From NCBI GenBank assembly GCA_022509085.1, contig JAFLTW010000009.1, positions 1 to 64,000 of the forward strand: a DNA stretch of 64,000 nucleotides, in the 5' to 3' direction. The notes beneath the pieces were generated by a model. The model made no database searches and was not told the DNA's origin. It saw only the letters and a program-made list of their open reading frames with translations. The translations under genes were made by a program, and so were the position numbers. Numbering within the stretch: position 1 is the stretch's first letter; each line of letters opens with the position of its first letter. Below are positions 1 to 8,055 of this stretch, one piece after another. This DNA comes from Muribaculaceae bacterium (GTDB lineage Bacteria > Bacteroidota > Bacteroidia > Bacteroidales > Muribaculaceae).

Positions 1-86
1 TCATAAAGCAGTCGTGAATAATCTTGTCCTGCAACGGAAGGGGAGCGGTCAACAAATTTTGGAGGGTTTTTAATTTCTTTTGCCAT
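1..86 (-). CDS. N-terminus of an unrecognised protein, cut by the window edge
   Basis: The minus strand reads ATG at 86-84 and stays open for 28 codons to the left edge (starts MAKEIKNPPKFVDRSPSVAG). It begins only 5 bases after the stop of the frameshifted remnant at 92-384, so the two probably belonged to one transcript. I do not recognise the family from this fragment. Given the restriction-methylase-like neighbour, a helicase or restriction subunit is possible, but that is a guess. Confidence 0.5.
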   Translation of the reverse strand, partial: MAKEIKNPPKFVDRSPSVAGQDYSRLLY

Positions 87-91
87 ATGGT

Positions 92-384
92 TTATTTCAT
101 TAGGTCAATGAAACGGATTTTCTGTTTGTCTTTCGTGGCTCCCCAGTCTTTGATTAGAGCGTAGGTTCCGTTATGCTTGCGTATATCGCCTGTTATAGCT
201 TCAATAGTGATGGGTCTGAATATTGAAACCCCGGGCCTCTGTCGGCATAGTTGTCGGTGCCCCAGAAGATATTCACCTGCTTATTCTCCGTGCTCAACGT
301 GTGGTCCTTAAGCAGCGTGTTGAGCAATTCCGGCGACATCGCCAGAATATCATTCTCTTGAATATCTACTTTTTGGTTCTCCAT
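92..384 (-). pseudogene. Frameshifted remnant resembling the N-terminus of a Bacteroidales restriction-methylase subunit
   Basis: Reading from ATG at 384, 60 codons are continuous up to a Ser-Asp-Pro. The frame then stops at 193, but the other frame continues with Ile-Thr-Ile-Glu-Ala-Ile-Thr-Gly-Asp and runs to TAA at 92. One missing C in a C run near 209-212 explains the break. The N-terminal pattern (SPELLNTLLKDHT, NIFW.TDNY, FQYSDPI..EAITGD) recalls, from memory, the start of Bacteroidales proteins annotated as restriction endonuclease subunit M. The rest (about 30 residues, ending FIDLMK) does not match the methylase core I would expect, so this is at best a fragment or a small relative. 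Confidence 0.4.
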
Positions 385-421
385 CTCTATGTCATCGGCA
401 ACTTACTGCAATTCACGGGCG

Positions 422-1816
422 TCAGGAGGGGTTCTCGAAGTATTGCGGATGGATGCCGAAGACGAAGTGGCGGCTGCGGATGATGATGATCACCAACGCG
501 ATTACCATCAGGCCTGTGCCCACGATGAAGGGGAAAATCACCGTGTGGTTGTTGAAGATGAAGACGAAGAGGTTGACAATCACCGGCACGATGGAGATAC
601 CCACGTAGTTGGCAGCCTGCAGGAAGGCCAACGCCAGGGTGGACTTGGCGGGGTCGTTTACGAGCTCCGTGGCCTTGGTATAGAAGATGGGCTGCGTCTG
701 TCCGTTGCCGAGACCTACCAGACAAGCCGCAACGATAAACATCGGGAGGTCTTTGAACACCAGGTAGATTATAAACCCAATGACGATGAAGGCCGTGGAG
801 ACGATGAAGGTGTATTTCTTAAACAGTTTCAACACCGCCGTAACGAAGATGCCAATCACGAACATCAGGAAATAGTAGACCGAAGTCACCATCGACACGT
901 CTTCCACACTCATGTTGAGAGTGGGCATGAGGTTGGGCAGATAATAGGTCTGCAGCGTGCACGCAAACTCAAAGAAGCAATAGGCTATCATTAGCCAGAT
1001 GGTGCGTCCGAGATAGAACGGGCCCACCAGCTTCTGGTTGGCAAACGAAAATCCGTCGACATCAATCTGCGAGGCGGGAGCAGTCGCAACAGTGGCAGCA
1101 GCTACTGTGGCCGCGGGATCGGCTGCCGGCGTTGTTGTGGGAGCGGCCTCTGCGGGCGCTGCAGCTGTGGTTTGTACTGTCGCCGTGGGCGCTGCAGCCT
1201 TTTGGGCTGCAAGCTGTGCCGGATCTACGAGGTCGCTCTTAGGAATCTTCTTGAGCCAGGGTATGAGCAGCAAGGAGATGAGCGGAATCATGTAGACGAT
1301 GAAGGGGAGATGCCAGCTCTTTGCGGCGAGAAACCCCACAGCGAATGTAGCCCCTACGAGGGCGATGTTGCCTATGGCCGAGACTACGCCCATCTGCTTT
1401 GTGCGGTAGGGTCCGGTGAAGACGTCGGCTATAAGACCCGTAGAGAAGGGGAGGATGAGGCCGCATCCGGCTCCCAGCAGACAGCTCAACCAGATGAGGA
1501 TGGTGAGCGAGCCGGAGAAGATGGATAGCAGCCCGGAGAGGGCGTAGAGGATGATGCCCGTAACGATGATGGCCAGCTTATGGCGTGTCTCCGATAGTTT
1601 GCCGGAGAGAAGCACGAACGGGATGATTACCAGATTGGGGAGCACCGTGAGAAGCTGGATCTTGAAATCCGTGACGTCGGAAAAAATCTGGTGCAGGCGA
1701 CCCTCGATGGGGGTCACGGCAAGGCCGGGAAGGTCTACGGCGAGCGAGAGCGACCATATCGCTATCACCACCATCAGCGAGACGCTGCCTTTACCCGTCT
1801 TGATTTCGAAAGCCAT
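422..1816 (-). CDS. MFS transporter with a long Ala/Thr/Pro-rich cytoplasmic loop
   Basis: This 464-residue inner-membrane protein has the hydrophobic pattern of a 12-helix major facilitator: six segments in residues 10-187 and six in about 270-455. The motif SGKLSETRHK after helix 2 (about 71-80) resembles the MFS loop 2-3 signature. The central loop, residues 190-262, is unusually long and almost entirely Ala, Thr, Pro and Val, with no charged regulatory domain visible. The substrate cannot be told from sequence. The gene stands alone: the lipoprotein gene upstream ends about 100 bp away on the same strand. ATG at 1816 is followed directly by a charged N-terminus and the first helix, so the start is secure. 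Confidence 0.85.
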   Translation of the reverse strand: MAFEIKTGKGSVSLMVVIAIWSLSLAVDLPGLAVTPIEGRLHQIFSDVTDFKIQLLTVLPNLVIIPFVLLSGKLSETRHKLAIIVTGIILYALSGLLSIFSGSLTILIWLSCLLGAGCGLILPFSTGLIADVFTGPYRTKQMGVVSAIGNIALVGATFAVGFLAAKSWHLPFIVYMIPLISLLLIPWLKKIPKSDLVDPAQLAAQKAAAPTATVQTTAAAPAEAAPTTTPAADPAATVAAATVATAPASQIDVDGFSFANQKLVGPFYLGRTIWLMIAYCFFEFACTLQTYYLPNLMPTLNMSVEDVSMVTSVYYFLMFVIGIFVTAVLKLFKKYTFIVSTAFIVIGFIIYLVFKDLPMFIVAACLVGLGNGQTQPIFYTKATELVNDPAKSTLALAFLQAANYVGISIVPVIVNLFVFIFNNHTVIFPFIVGTGLMVIALVIIIIRSRHFVFGIHPQYFENPS

Positions 1817-1914
1817 AAGTGTGGATTCAGTTCTTTATTATCAACACAAAATGACTCTCATATGTTTAAAAAGCGCTGACTTTTTAACAATTACCAATCA
1901 CCTATTATCAGATG

Positions 1915-2733
1915 TCAGATTCCGAAGAAGCGTTTGCCGTCGGCCGTGAGGTAAGGCTCGAGGTCGGCGAAGGGAATGGTGAAGTGGGGCGAGCCGGCCG
2001 AGTAGGGGGCTATCTCGTAGGGGGTGTAGGAGAACACCACGCCATCCTCCACTATCCAGGGGTTGATGGCCGGGGGAGCGAGCTTGGCCAGTGTCTTCAC
2101 CCCGAGGAGCTGCTCCATGAGTTCGGCATCGGTGCCTACCTTGAAGTAGCGCTTCAGGCCCTCGACGAAGAGTTTGTGGAGTGGCTTATATGAGGTGAAG
2201 CAGTTTTTGGTGAAGATGGTGCCGTCGGCCTGCAGGAAGGTGGTGCCGTAGGAGCCGCCCGAGCCGTGGGCTCCTCCCTCATATATATAGGAGGTGTGGT
2301 CGTAGGTCACCACGAAATCGTTCACCCACTCGGGCTCGAATTCGTCGATTGTATAGCCGCCATATTCGTTGAGGTCGGGATCCTCGCCGAGGTTGGCCGA
2401 GTAGTGGCGGAAGAAGGCCTCGGGGTCGTCGAGCGAACCTTTATAGGTGCCCGTGAGCTGCTCGTTGATCCAGGTGCGCACGGCCGTCACAAGTTCGGGA
2501 TTGCCGGCTGTGGGGTAGGCCACCTCGAGCTTGTAGTTTCCCTTCTCTTTCTCAAACTCGCGGTATTCGAAGGGGATGTTGGGGGTGAGGGCTGTGTCGG
2601 CGGCGGCAGCGGCGACTGGGGATTCGGCCATGGTGTCGGCGTCCGTGTCGGCCGAGGCTTTGGTGGCCGGGCGGGTGCAAGCCCCTGCGGCGAGCAGAAG
2701 GCTTATGGCTATGAGAGAGCAGATGTTTTTCAT
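1915..2733 (-). CDS. Lipoprotein with DUF4163/DUF3298-like (RsiV-type) domain
   Basis: The start at 2733 is chosen because MKNICSLIAISLLLAAGAC is a complete lipoprotein signal ending in a lipobox (Ala-Gly-Ala-Cys) and a purine-rich stretch lies just upstream; the frame is open nine codons further but without signal logic. After a low-complexity linker (about 20-50), the mature protein of about 220 residues has features of the DUF4163 then DUF3298 fold: a YPTAGNPELV-type strand, the DFVVTYDHTSYIYEGGAHGS stretch, TTFLQADGT and FSYTPYEIAPYSAGSP. This fold occurs in RsiV, the lysozyme-binding anti-sigma factor, but here it is a periplasmic or surface lipoprotein with no anti-sigma part. Its ligand is unknown. 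Confidence 0.75.
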   Translation of the reverse strand: MKNICSLIAISLLLAAGACTRPATKASADTDADTMAESPVAAAAADTALTPNIPFEYREFEKEKGNYKLEVAYPTAGNPELVTAVRTWINEQLTGTYKGSLDDPEAFFRHYSANLGEDPDLNEYGGYTIDEFEPEWVNDFVVTYDHTSYIYEGGAHGSGGSYGTTFLQADGTIFTKNCFTSYKPLHKLFVEGLKRYFKVGTDAELMEQLLGVKTLAKLAPPAINPWIVEDGVVFSYTPYEIAPYSAGSPHFTIPFADLEPYLTADGKRFFGI

Positions 2734-2788
2734 TTTTCCTAAACCGTTTTGTCTTAACACGTTAATAAGATAAGATAGCTTTTTCTGA

Positions 2789-2818
2789 AAACGCCCGGAG
2801 ACGAATCGCCGGGCGTTT
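2789..2818 (-). terminator. Intrinsic terminator after the CoA-transferase gene
   Basis: A perfect 10-bp stem (AAACGCCCGG at 2789-2798 against CCGGGCGTTT at 2809-2818) encloses a 10-base loop. On the minus strand the second arm ends in TTT followed by T, so it suits transcripts from the gene at 2865-4364. It separates that gene from the lipoprotein gene. Confidence 0.8.
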
Positions 2819-2864
2819 AAAGGTTTTAGAAGCTTTGTTTATTGAAACTTTTAAAGTTTTTGGG

Positions 2865-4364
2865 TCAGCAATGTTGTGAGAAGTCGGCCTGGAGCATGTC
2901 GCCCTTGTCGATGAATGCCTGGTGCAGAGCGAAGGCTGCGGAGAGGTTGTGAGGCGTGTGGCCGCCGTTCTTCTTCGCCAGCTTGAGATAATCGAAGAGG
3001 AGCTCACGATACATCGGATGAGCGCAGTTCTCGATTACTACCTCGGCCCTCTGGATGGGATCGAGACCGCGGAGGTCGGCCACACCCTGCTCCGTAACGA
3101 GGATCTTGACGGAGTGTTCGCTATGGTCTACATGGCTTACCATGGGCACGATAGCGGAAATCTGGCCTCCCTTCTGGATGGAGGGGCAGGAGAAGATGGA
3201 GAGGTAGGCGTTGCGGCAGAAGTCGCCGGAACCGCCGATGCCGTTCATCATCTTGGTGCCCATTACGTGGGTGGAGTTGACGTTGCCGTAGATGTCCATC
3301 TCAAGGGCGGTATTCATGGCGATGAGGCCCAGACGGCGCACCACCTCCGGGTGGTTGGAAATCTCGCCGGGGCGCATCAGGATCTTGTCGCGGAAGAAGT
3401 CGATGTTGTCCATGAAGTGGAGCATCGTGTCTTCCGAGAAGGTGAGAGCACAGGTAGACGCGAAGCTGCAGCGACCCTCTTCCATAAGATGAAGCACGGC
3501 GTCCTGGATCACCTCGGTGTACATCTCAAACCGGGGAATTTCCGGGTTGGCGCCCAGACCGTAGAGCACGGCGTTGGCAACGTTGCCCACACCGCTCTGG
3601 ATGGGAAGGAACTCCTTGGGGAGCTTGCCGGCCTTAAGCTGGGCGGCAAGGAAGTTGCAGACATTGTCGCCAATCTTCTGGGTCACCTCGTCGGCCTCCG
3701 TAAAGGGCTTGATCACCTCGCTCTCGTTGGAAGGAACGATGCCGACTATCTTCTCGGGATCGATGTGGAGCACGGTGGAGCCGATCCTGTCGGAGGGCTT
3801 GTAGATGGGGATCTCGCGGCGGTGGGGAGGATCGGCGAGTACGAAGTTGTCGTGGAAGCCGCGGAAGGAGGTCTGATAGTAGGAAGAGTACTCCAGAATC
3901 ACCTTCTTTGCGAGCATGGCGATGGTGGGGGTCATGCCCAGGCCGGCGCCGAGCACCACGTCGCCGTTGGGGCTCATCTCCGTCACCTCGATCACTGCCA
4001 CGTCGATGTCGCCGTAGAATCCGTAGCGGAGGTCCTGGCTCAGGTGGCTCAGGTGGCAGTCGAAATAGTGCATGCCTCCGTTGTTGCTCAGGGCACGCGC
4101 ATCCTTATGGCCCTGGTAGGGCGTACGGATGTTTATCGCATGGGCGCGGGCAAGCGCGCCGTCTACGTAGTCGTTGGTCGATGCGCCCGTGAAGAGGTTG
4201 ATCTTGAATTCCTCTCCCTTGGCGTGCAGTTCCTCGGCCCGCTTGGCGAGCGCGAGAGTTACAATCTTCGGAGTTCCCGAAGCCGTGAAACCCGAAAAGC
4301 CCACATTGTCTCCATTCTTAATGCAGGCAGCAGCTTCTTCAGCCGTAATAAAAGGGATATTCAT
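2865..4364 (-). CDS. Succinate/acetate CoA-transferase (acetyl-CoA hydrolase family)
   Basis: The 499-residue protein is a full-length class I CoA-transferase of the Cat1/AarC/Ach1 type. Visible landmarks are the N-terminal GFSGFTASGTPK loop (22-33), GVGNVANAV (258-266), MYTEVIQD with the expected catalytic glutamate E284, and the Gly-rich loop NGIGGSGDF that lines the CoA site. The family moves CoA between acetyl-CoA or succinyl-CoA and a carboxylate through a glutamyl-CoA intermediate. In fermenting Bacteroidales it fits acetate or propionate formation through succinyl-CoA. Substrate choice cannot be fixed by eye. The gene is monocistronic, with a terminator at 2789-2818, and faces miaB divergently. 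Confidence 0.9.
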   Translation of the reverse strand: MNIPFITAEEAAACIKNGDNVGFSGFTASGTPKIVTLALAKRAEELHAKGEEFKINLFTGASTNDYVDGALARAHAINIRTPYQGHKDARALSNNGGMHYFDCHLSHLSQDLRYGFYGDIDVAVIEVTEMSPNGDVVLGAGLGMTPTIAMLAKKVILEYSSYYQTSFRGFHDNFVLADPPHRREIPIYKPSDRIGSTVLHIDPEKIVGIVPSNESEVIKPFTEADEVTQKIGDNVCNFLAAQLKAGKLPKEFLPIQSGVGNVANAVLYGLGANPEIPRFEMYTEVIQDAVLHLMEEGRCSFASTCALTFSEDTMLHFMDNIDFFRDKILMRPGEISNHPEVVRRLGLIAMNTALEMDIYGNVNSTHVMGTKMMNGIGGSGDFCRNAYLSIFSCPSIQKGGQISAIVPMVSHVDHSEHSVKILVTEQGVADLRGLDPIQRAEVVIENCAHPMYRELLFDYLKLAKKNGGHTPHNLSAAFALHQAFIDKGDMLQADFSQHC

Positions 4365-4425
4365 TTGTAACGATTAGATTTAAGTATTATGTGGTAGGTT
4401 TTTAGGTATTTTTAGATTTTATAGG

Positions 4426-4433
4426 TAATTTTG
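4426..4433 (+). promoter_or_regulatory. Bacteroidetes -7 box before miaB
   Basis: TAATTTTG matches the TAnnTTTG -7 element and lies 37 bp before the chosen miaB start. Transcription would begin near 4440. This rules out the open frame that begins inside the box. Confidence 0.6.
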
Positions 4434-4469
4434 CACAAAATTACAATTTTAATCCCATATTACCACTAT

Positions 4470-5858
4470 ATGGAGCCATTTTTTTTACCGAAACAGGATA
4501 AAAATTGCACTTCAGATAAAAAAATGTGCATCGAAACTTACGGATGCCAGATGAATGTGGCAGACAGTGAGGTGATTGCATCGATGCTGGCCCTAGCGGG
4601 CTACAGCCGCCAGACAGAGGCTGAAAAAGAGCGCGGCGACGTGCCCGACGCCGTGGTGCTCAACACGTGCTCCGTGCGCGAGGCAGCCGAGCAGAAAATC
4701 TACGGGCGCCTCGAATACTGGAACGCCATCCGGCGCCGCACGGGCAAGCCGCGCGTGATTGCCGTGGCCGGCTGCATGGCCGAGCGCCTGCGCGACGAAC
4801 TGATTGACCGTCATGGGGCCAACCTCGTGGCCGGCCCCGACTCGTATATGGACCTCCCGGCGCTCGTCGCCGCAGCCGAGAAAGGGGAGCGCGCCGTAAA
4901 CATAGAGCTGAGCACTACCGAAACCTACCGCGACGTGATGCCCATGCGCTCCGGCGCCGGCTCGATAAGCGGCTTCATCTCCATAACCCGCGGCTGCAAC
5001 AACTTCTGCACCTACTGCATCGTCCCCTATACCCGTGGCCGCGAGCGCTCCCGCGAGCCACAGAGTATCCTCTCCGAGCTCGCCGACCTGCGCAAGCGCG
5101 GCTTCCGCGAGGTGACTCTGCTCGGGCAGAACGTCAACTCATACTCCTATGCCGGTCCCGACGGCGCGACGGTAGACTTCCCGCGGCTGCTCAGGATGGT
5201 GGCCGCCGCTGCCCCCGACATGCGCATCCGCTTCACCACCTCCCACCCCAAGGATATGAGCGAGGACGTGGCAAGGGTAATGACGGAATATCCCAATGTG
5301 GCGCGCCATATCCATCTCCCCGTGCAGAGCGGCAGCAACGACGTCTTGAAACGAATGAACCGGAAATACACCCGCGAGTGGTATCTCGACAGGGTGAAAG
5401 CCCTCAGGGAGGTTTGCCCCGACCTGGCCATCACCTCCGACCTCTTCACAGGTTTCTGCGGCGAGACGGAAGAGGACTTCCTCCAGACCCTGAGCCTGAT
5501 GGAGGAGGTGGGCTATGACGCCGCCTTCATGTTCCGTTACTCGGAGCGCCCCGGCACATTCGCCGCCAAGAATATGGCCGACGACGTGCCGGAGGAGGTG
5601 AAGATAAACCGCCTCAACAGGATGATTGAGCTTCAGAACCGTCTCTCGCTCGAGAGCAACCGCCGCGACATCGGCAAGGAATTCGAGGTGCTCGTGGAGG
5701 GCCGCTCCAAGCGCAGCGCCGACGAATACTGCGGCCGAACGTCCCAGAACAAGATGGTAGTGTTCCCCAAAGGCAACGCCCTGCCCGCCACGTTCGTGCC
5801 CGTGCGTATCACCGACGCCTCCTCCGCCACCCTCCGCGGCCATCTGATTGAAGACTGA
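4470..5858 (+). CDS. miaB: tRNA-2-methylthio-N6-dimethylallyladenosine synthase MiaB
   Basis: Radical-SAM methylthiotransferase that adds a methylthio group to i6A37 of tRNAs reading UNN codons. The UPF0004 domain carries the three cluster cysteines (C26 in ETYGCQMN, C67 in NTCSVRE, C102 in AGCMAE). The radical-SAM CxxxCxxC is C176-C180-C183 in RGCNNFCTYCIVPYTRG. A TRAM RNA-binding domain fills the last ~65 residues. The 462-residue length is normal. The start at 4470 is chosen because the frame further upstream overlaps the promoter and begins with TTG. The window also holds an iron-sulfur-independent CAU tRNA, unrelated to it. The gene appears to be transcribed alone. Confidence 0.95.
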   Translation: MEPFFLPKQDKNCTSDKKMCIETYGCQMNVADSEVIASMLALAGYSRQTEAEKERGDVPDAVVLNTCSVREAAEQKIYGRLEYWNAIRRRTGKPRVIAVAGCMAERLRDELIDRHGANLVAGPDSYMDLPALVAAAEKGERAVNIELSTTETYRDVMPMRSGAGSISGFISITRGCNNFCTYCIVPYTRGRERSREPQSILSELADLRKRGFREVTLLGQNVNSYSYAGPDGATVDFPRLLRMVAAAAPDMRIRFTTSHPKDMSEDVARVMTEYPNVARHIHLPVQSGSNDVLKRMNRKYTREWYLDRVKALREVCPDLAITSDLFTGFCGETEEDFLQTLSLMEEVGYDAAFMFRYSERPGTFAAKNMADDVPEEVKINRLNRMIELQNRLSLESNRRDIGKEFEVLVEGRSKRSADEYCGRTSQNKMVVFPKGNALPATFVPVRITDASSATLRGHLIED

Positions 5859-5895
5859 ATACAAGATAACCTTTGGGGGAAGATATTTGGATGTA

Positions 5896-5927
5896 TTTGG
5901 ATAAGTCACAATAATTTGATACCTTTG
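5896..5927 (+). promoter_or_regulatory. Promoter of the CHASE2-caspase operon
   Basis: TTTG (5896-5899), 20 bp, TACCTTTG (5920-5927) matches the Bacteroidetes sigma-ABfr consensus. It leaves a leader of about 45 bases before the ATG at 5979. A housekeeping-type promoter suggests at least basal constitutive expression of the operon. Confidence 0.75.
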
Positions 5928-5978
5928 CAATGAAAACACAAAACCATTTTCTGAAGAGGGTGGCCATATCACTAAACG

Positions 5979-7187
5979 ATGAGCGAAGAAGCCGAAAGTA
6001 GGCAGCTGAAGAGAAGGAAAAGATTAGGCAGGAGGGTGTTGAAAGCCATATGCGTCACTGTCCTGGCCGGCGTATGCGCCTTCTTTATAGTCGTGCCCCT
6101 GTCTGACTCCCTATTCTCAAAACTCTTCTCGGCTCCCGAAACCACCGACTTCACCATGTCTGACATGTTCATGCAGTTTGCCGACTCCCGGCCTGTGAGG
6201 CATCTAGACGACAGCGTGGTGGTGGTAGACCTCGGGTATGCCGGCCGTGGGGAAATCTCCGACGCCCTCGAAATCATCGCCGTGGCCGAACCGAAAGTGG
6301 TAGGTCTCGACGTTAACTTCGCCCTCCCCAAAGGCGATGGCGACTCTCTGCTTATAGAAAACATAGTGGCCCAGCCGCAGGTAGTCTTGCCGCTGGGGCT
6401 CGAGAAAGAGGGCGACACGTTTGAGATTACAGAGGCCCCCTTCTTCTACGAGACTCTCCAAAGCCCCAACCTGCATTACGGAGTGGCCAACCTCCCAGCA
6501 AAGAATTCAAAAGCCTCCATCAGGGAGTTCGAGACGGGCTTTCCTCTGGCCGACGGACGGGAACTCCCCTCCTATATCGTTGAGATGGGAAAGCTGGGCA
6601 ACCCCGCCGCATATGAGAAACTGAAAGCAAGGGGCAACATACGCGAAACCATCGACTATGCCTCGAGGGAATACACCGTAATCCCCATCGACATGCTGCT
6701 TGACAGGGCCGAGGAGCTTACCGACAAATACGTGCTCGTAGGGTCGATGACCGACGCCAACGACATGCACGCCACCCCAATCAACTCCTATCAGCCCGGA
6801 ATAATGGTACACGCAAAAGCCCTGTCCACAATGCTCGAGGGTGACTACTTCGTGAATGTGCCTGACGTGGTAGACTACGTGGCAGCCGGCATACTGTGCT
6901 TCCTGCTCGTATTCGCCTCTGACTCGATACAGGGCAAAGGGAAAGACCTCTCCCTGCGCGCCCTTCAGCTCTTCCTGCTGGTATTCACGATATGGCTAGG
7001 CTACACACTCTTCCTCGACCGCAGAACAATCATCGACCTCTCCTACACCTTCTTCGTGGTGGGCATCGGACTCTTCGTGCTCGACTTCTGGAACTGGATA
7101 GCCGACCTCGTGGCATGGTCTTCCGAGCGCAAGGAGGTCCGAAGGAGAAAGAACAACCCCGACAACAACCTACAGAGCCAGATATGA
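5979..7187 (+). CDS. CHASE2-domain membrane sensor
   Basis: The 402-residue inner-membrane protein starts with a basic segment and a membrane helix (about 22-42). A periplasmic CHASE2 domain follows (about 60-290), then three membrane helices (298-314, 327-346, 351-372) and a short basic cytoplasmic tail. CHASE2 landmarks are PKVVGLDVNF (105-114) and YVLVGSMTDANDMHATPI with PGIMVHAKALSTML (251-286). CHASE2 is an extracytoplasmic sensing domain normally fused to kinases, cyclases or phosphodiesterases. Here no output domain exists, so the signal must pass through partners. It is the first gene of the operon and overlaps the next by 4 bases (ATGA). Ligand unknown. Confidence 0.85.
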   Translation: MSEEAESRQLKRRKRLGRRVLKAICVTVLAGVCAFFIVVPLSDSLFSKLFSAPETTDFTMSDMFMQFADSRPVRHLDDSVVVVDLGYAGRGEISDALEIIAVAEPKVVGLDVNFALPKGDGDSLLIENIVAQPQVVLPLGLEKEGDTFEITEAPFFYETLQSPNLHYGVANLPAKNSKASIREFETGFPLADGRELPSYIVEMGKLGNPAAYEKLKARGNIRETIDYASREYTVIPIDMLLDRAEELTDKYVLVGSMTDANDMHATPINSYQPGIMVHAKALSTMLEGDYFVNVPDVVDYVAAGILCFLLVFASDSIQGKGKDLSLRALQLFLLVFTIWLGYTLFLDRRTIIDLSYTFFVVGIGLFVLDFWNWIADLVAWSSERKEVRRRKNNPDNNLQSQI

Positions 7188-8026
7188 AAAAGATACTCCT
7201 GATGTTGACACTGCTCATAGGCCTGACACTACAGGCGCAGACCTACAGCATATACTCCCACACAAAGGGTGTGAAGGTGGAAAGCGGCGGAAAGACCGTG
7301 GACGCCACCGACGGCATGCCGCTCAAGCCCAACGACATGCTCGTGATTCCTGCCAACGGCAGCGTCTCGGTGCACGACAAGAATAGCGGCGACATCTTCA
7401 CATCGGTCTCAACCGGCAAGATTTCCGTAACCAAACTCAAGATCGAGGCCTCGCGTAAGGCCGCAAGCAAAGGAGAGAGCATGCTGTCGGGGATGAAATC
7501 CCGGTTTGGCGACGGCGGAGCTGTGGGCGGCAGCCGAGTGTATAAGGAGAGAGGAATGGTGAACCGTTCACTGACCGCCTACGACCCCGAGGGCGACGGC
7601 ATAGAGATGGCCCCGGGAGTCCTGGCCGCTTACATTGCCGGAAAAGTGCTCAACAGAAAATATGACGGCGTACCCGTCGATCTCGCCTATGGGGAAAAGG
7701 GCGACGGAGGGCTCTTCTTCAACCTGCACAACACACTCGACTACCCAGTATATTTCAACGTGCTGAAAATTGCTGCCGTAGAAGGAAACGAGGTGGAGAT
7801 CTCACCGCTCGGCCAGCCCAACGGAACGTATGTGGTGCTTCCGAGGCAGGCAATTCGGCGCGAGCATTTCGACACGCTGCCTGCCGGAGAGAGCCACGTG
7901 GTGGTGGTGACGCCATGCCAGTTTGACCTTGACGCCGTGATAGAGCAGGTGAACACTCTCGTGAGGAATCCGGAGGCCATAGAGGCCGCCGAGGAAGCAG
8001 CCGTATGCGTGGTGAGAATAAAATGA
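7184..8026 (+). CDS. Exported FecR-like protein with a second beta-rich domain
   Basis: The ATG at 7184 overlaps the CHASE2 stop (ATGA), which implies coupled translation. The 280-residue product has a signal peptide (MKKILLMLTLLIGLTLQAQ). Residues about 25-90 look FecR-like: a strand-rich run with GGKTVDATDGMPLKPNDML and GSVSVHDK, resembling FecR domains in which a threshold-like PL..GD motif precedes a strand. Residues about 170-265 (GGLFFNLHNTLDYPVYFNVL ... LPAGESHVVVVTP) look like the DUF4384-type fold also suspected in the protein at 12711. It probably sits in the periplasm as a scaffold or sensor partner. Assignments are by pattern only. Confidence 0.6.
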   Translation: MKKILLMLTLLIGLTLQAQTYSIYSHTKGVKVESGGKTVDATDGMPLKPNDMLVIPANGSVSVHDKNSGDIFTSVSTGKISVTKLKIEASRKAASKGESMLSGMKSRFGDGGAVGGSRVYKERGMVNRSLTAYDPEGDGIEMAPGVLAAYIAGKVLNRKYDGVPVDLAYGEKGDGGLFFNLHNTLDYPVYFNVLKIAAVEGNEVEISPLGQPNGTYVVLPRQAIRREHFDTLPAGESHVVVVTPCQFDLDAVIEQVNTLVRNPEAIEAAEEAAVCVVRIK

Positions 8027-8055
8027 AAAACAAAAGACTATAAAGATTATAAGCC

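Noticed and set aside
2922..4370. 482-codon plus frame antisense to the CoA-transferase
   Set aside because: Exact shadow of a strongly supported gene with His/Val/Gly-rich content typical of antisense frames.
5930..6003. 24-codon frame before the CHASE2 gene
   Set aside because: Its ATG lies at or before the likely transcription start, so it is probably not translated.
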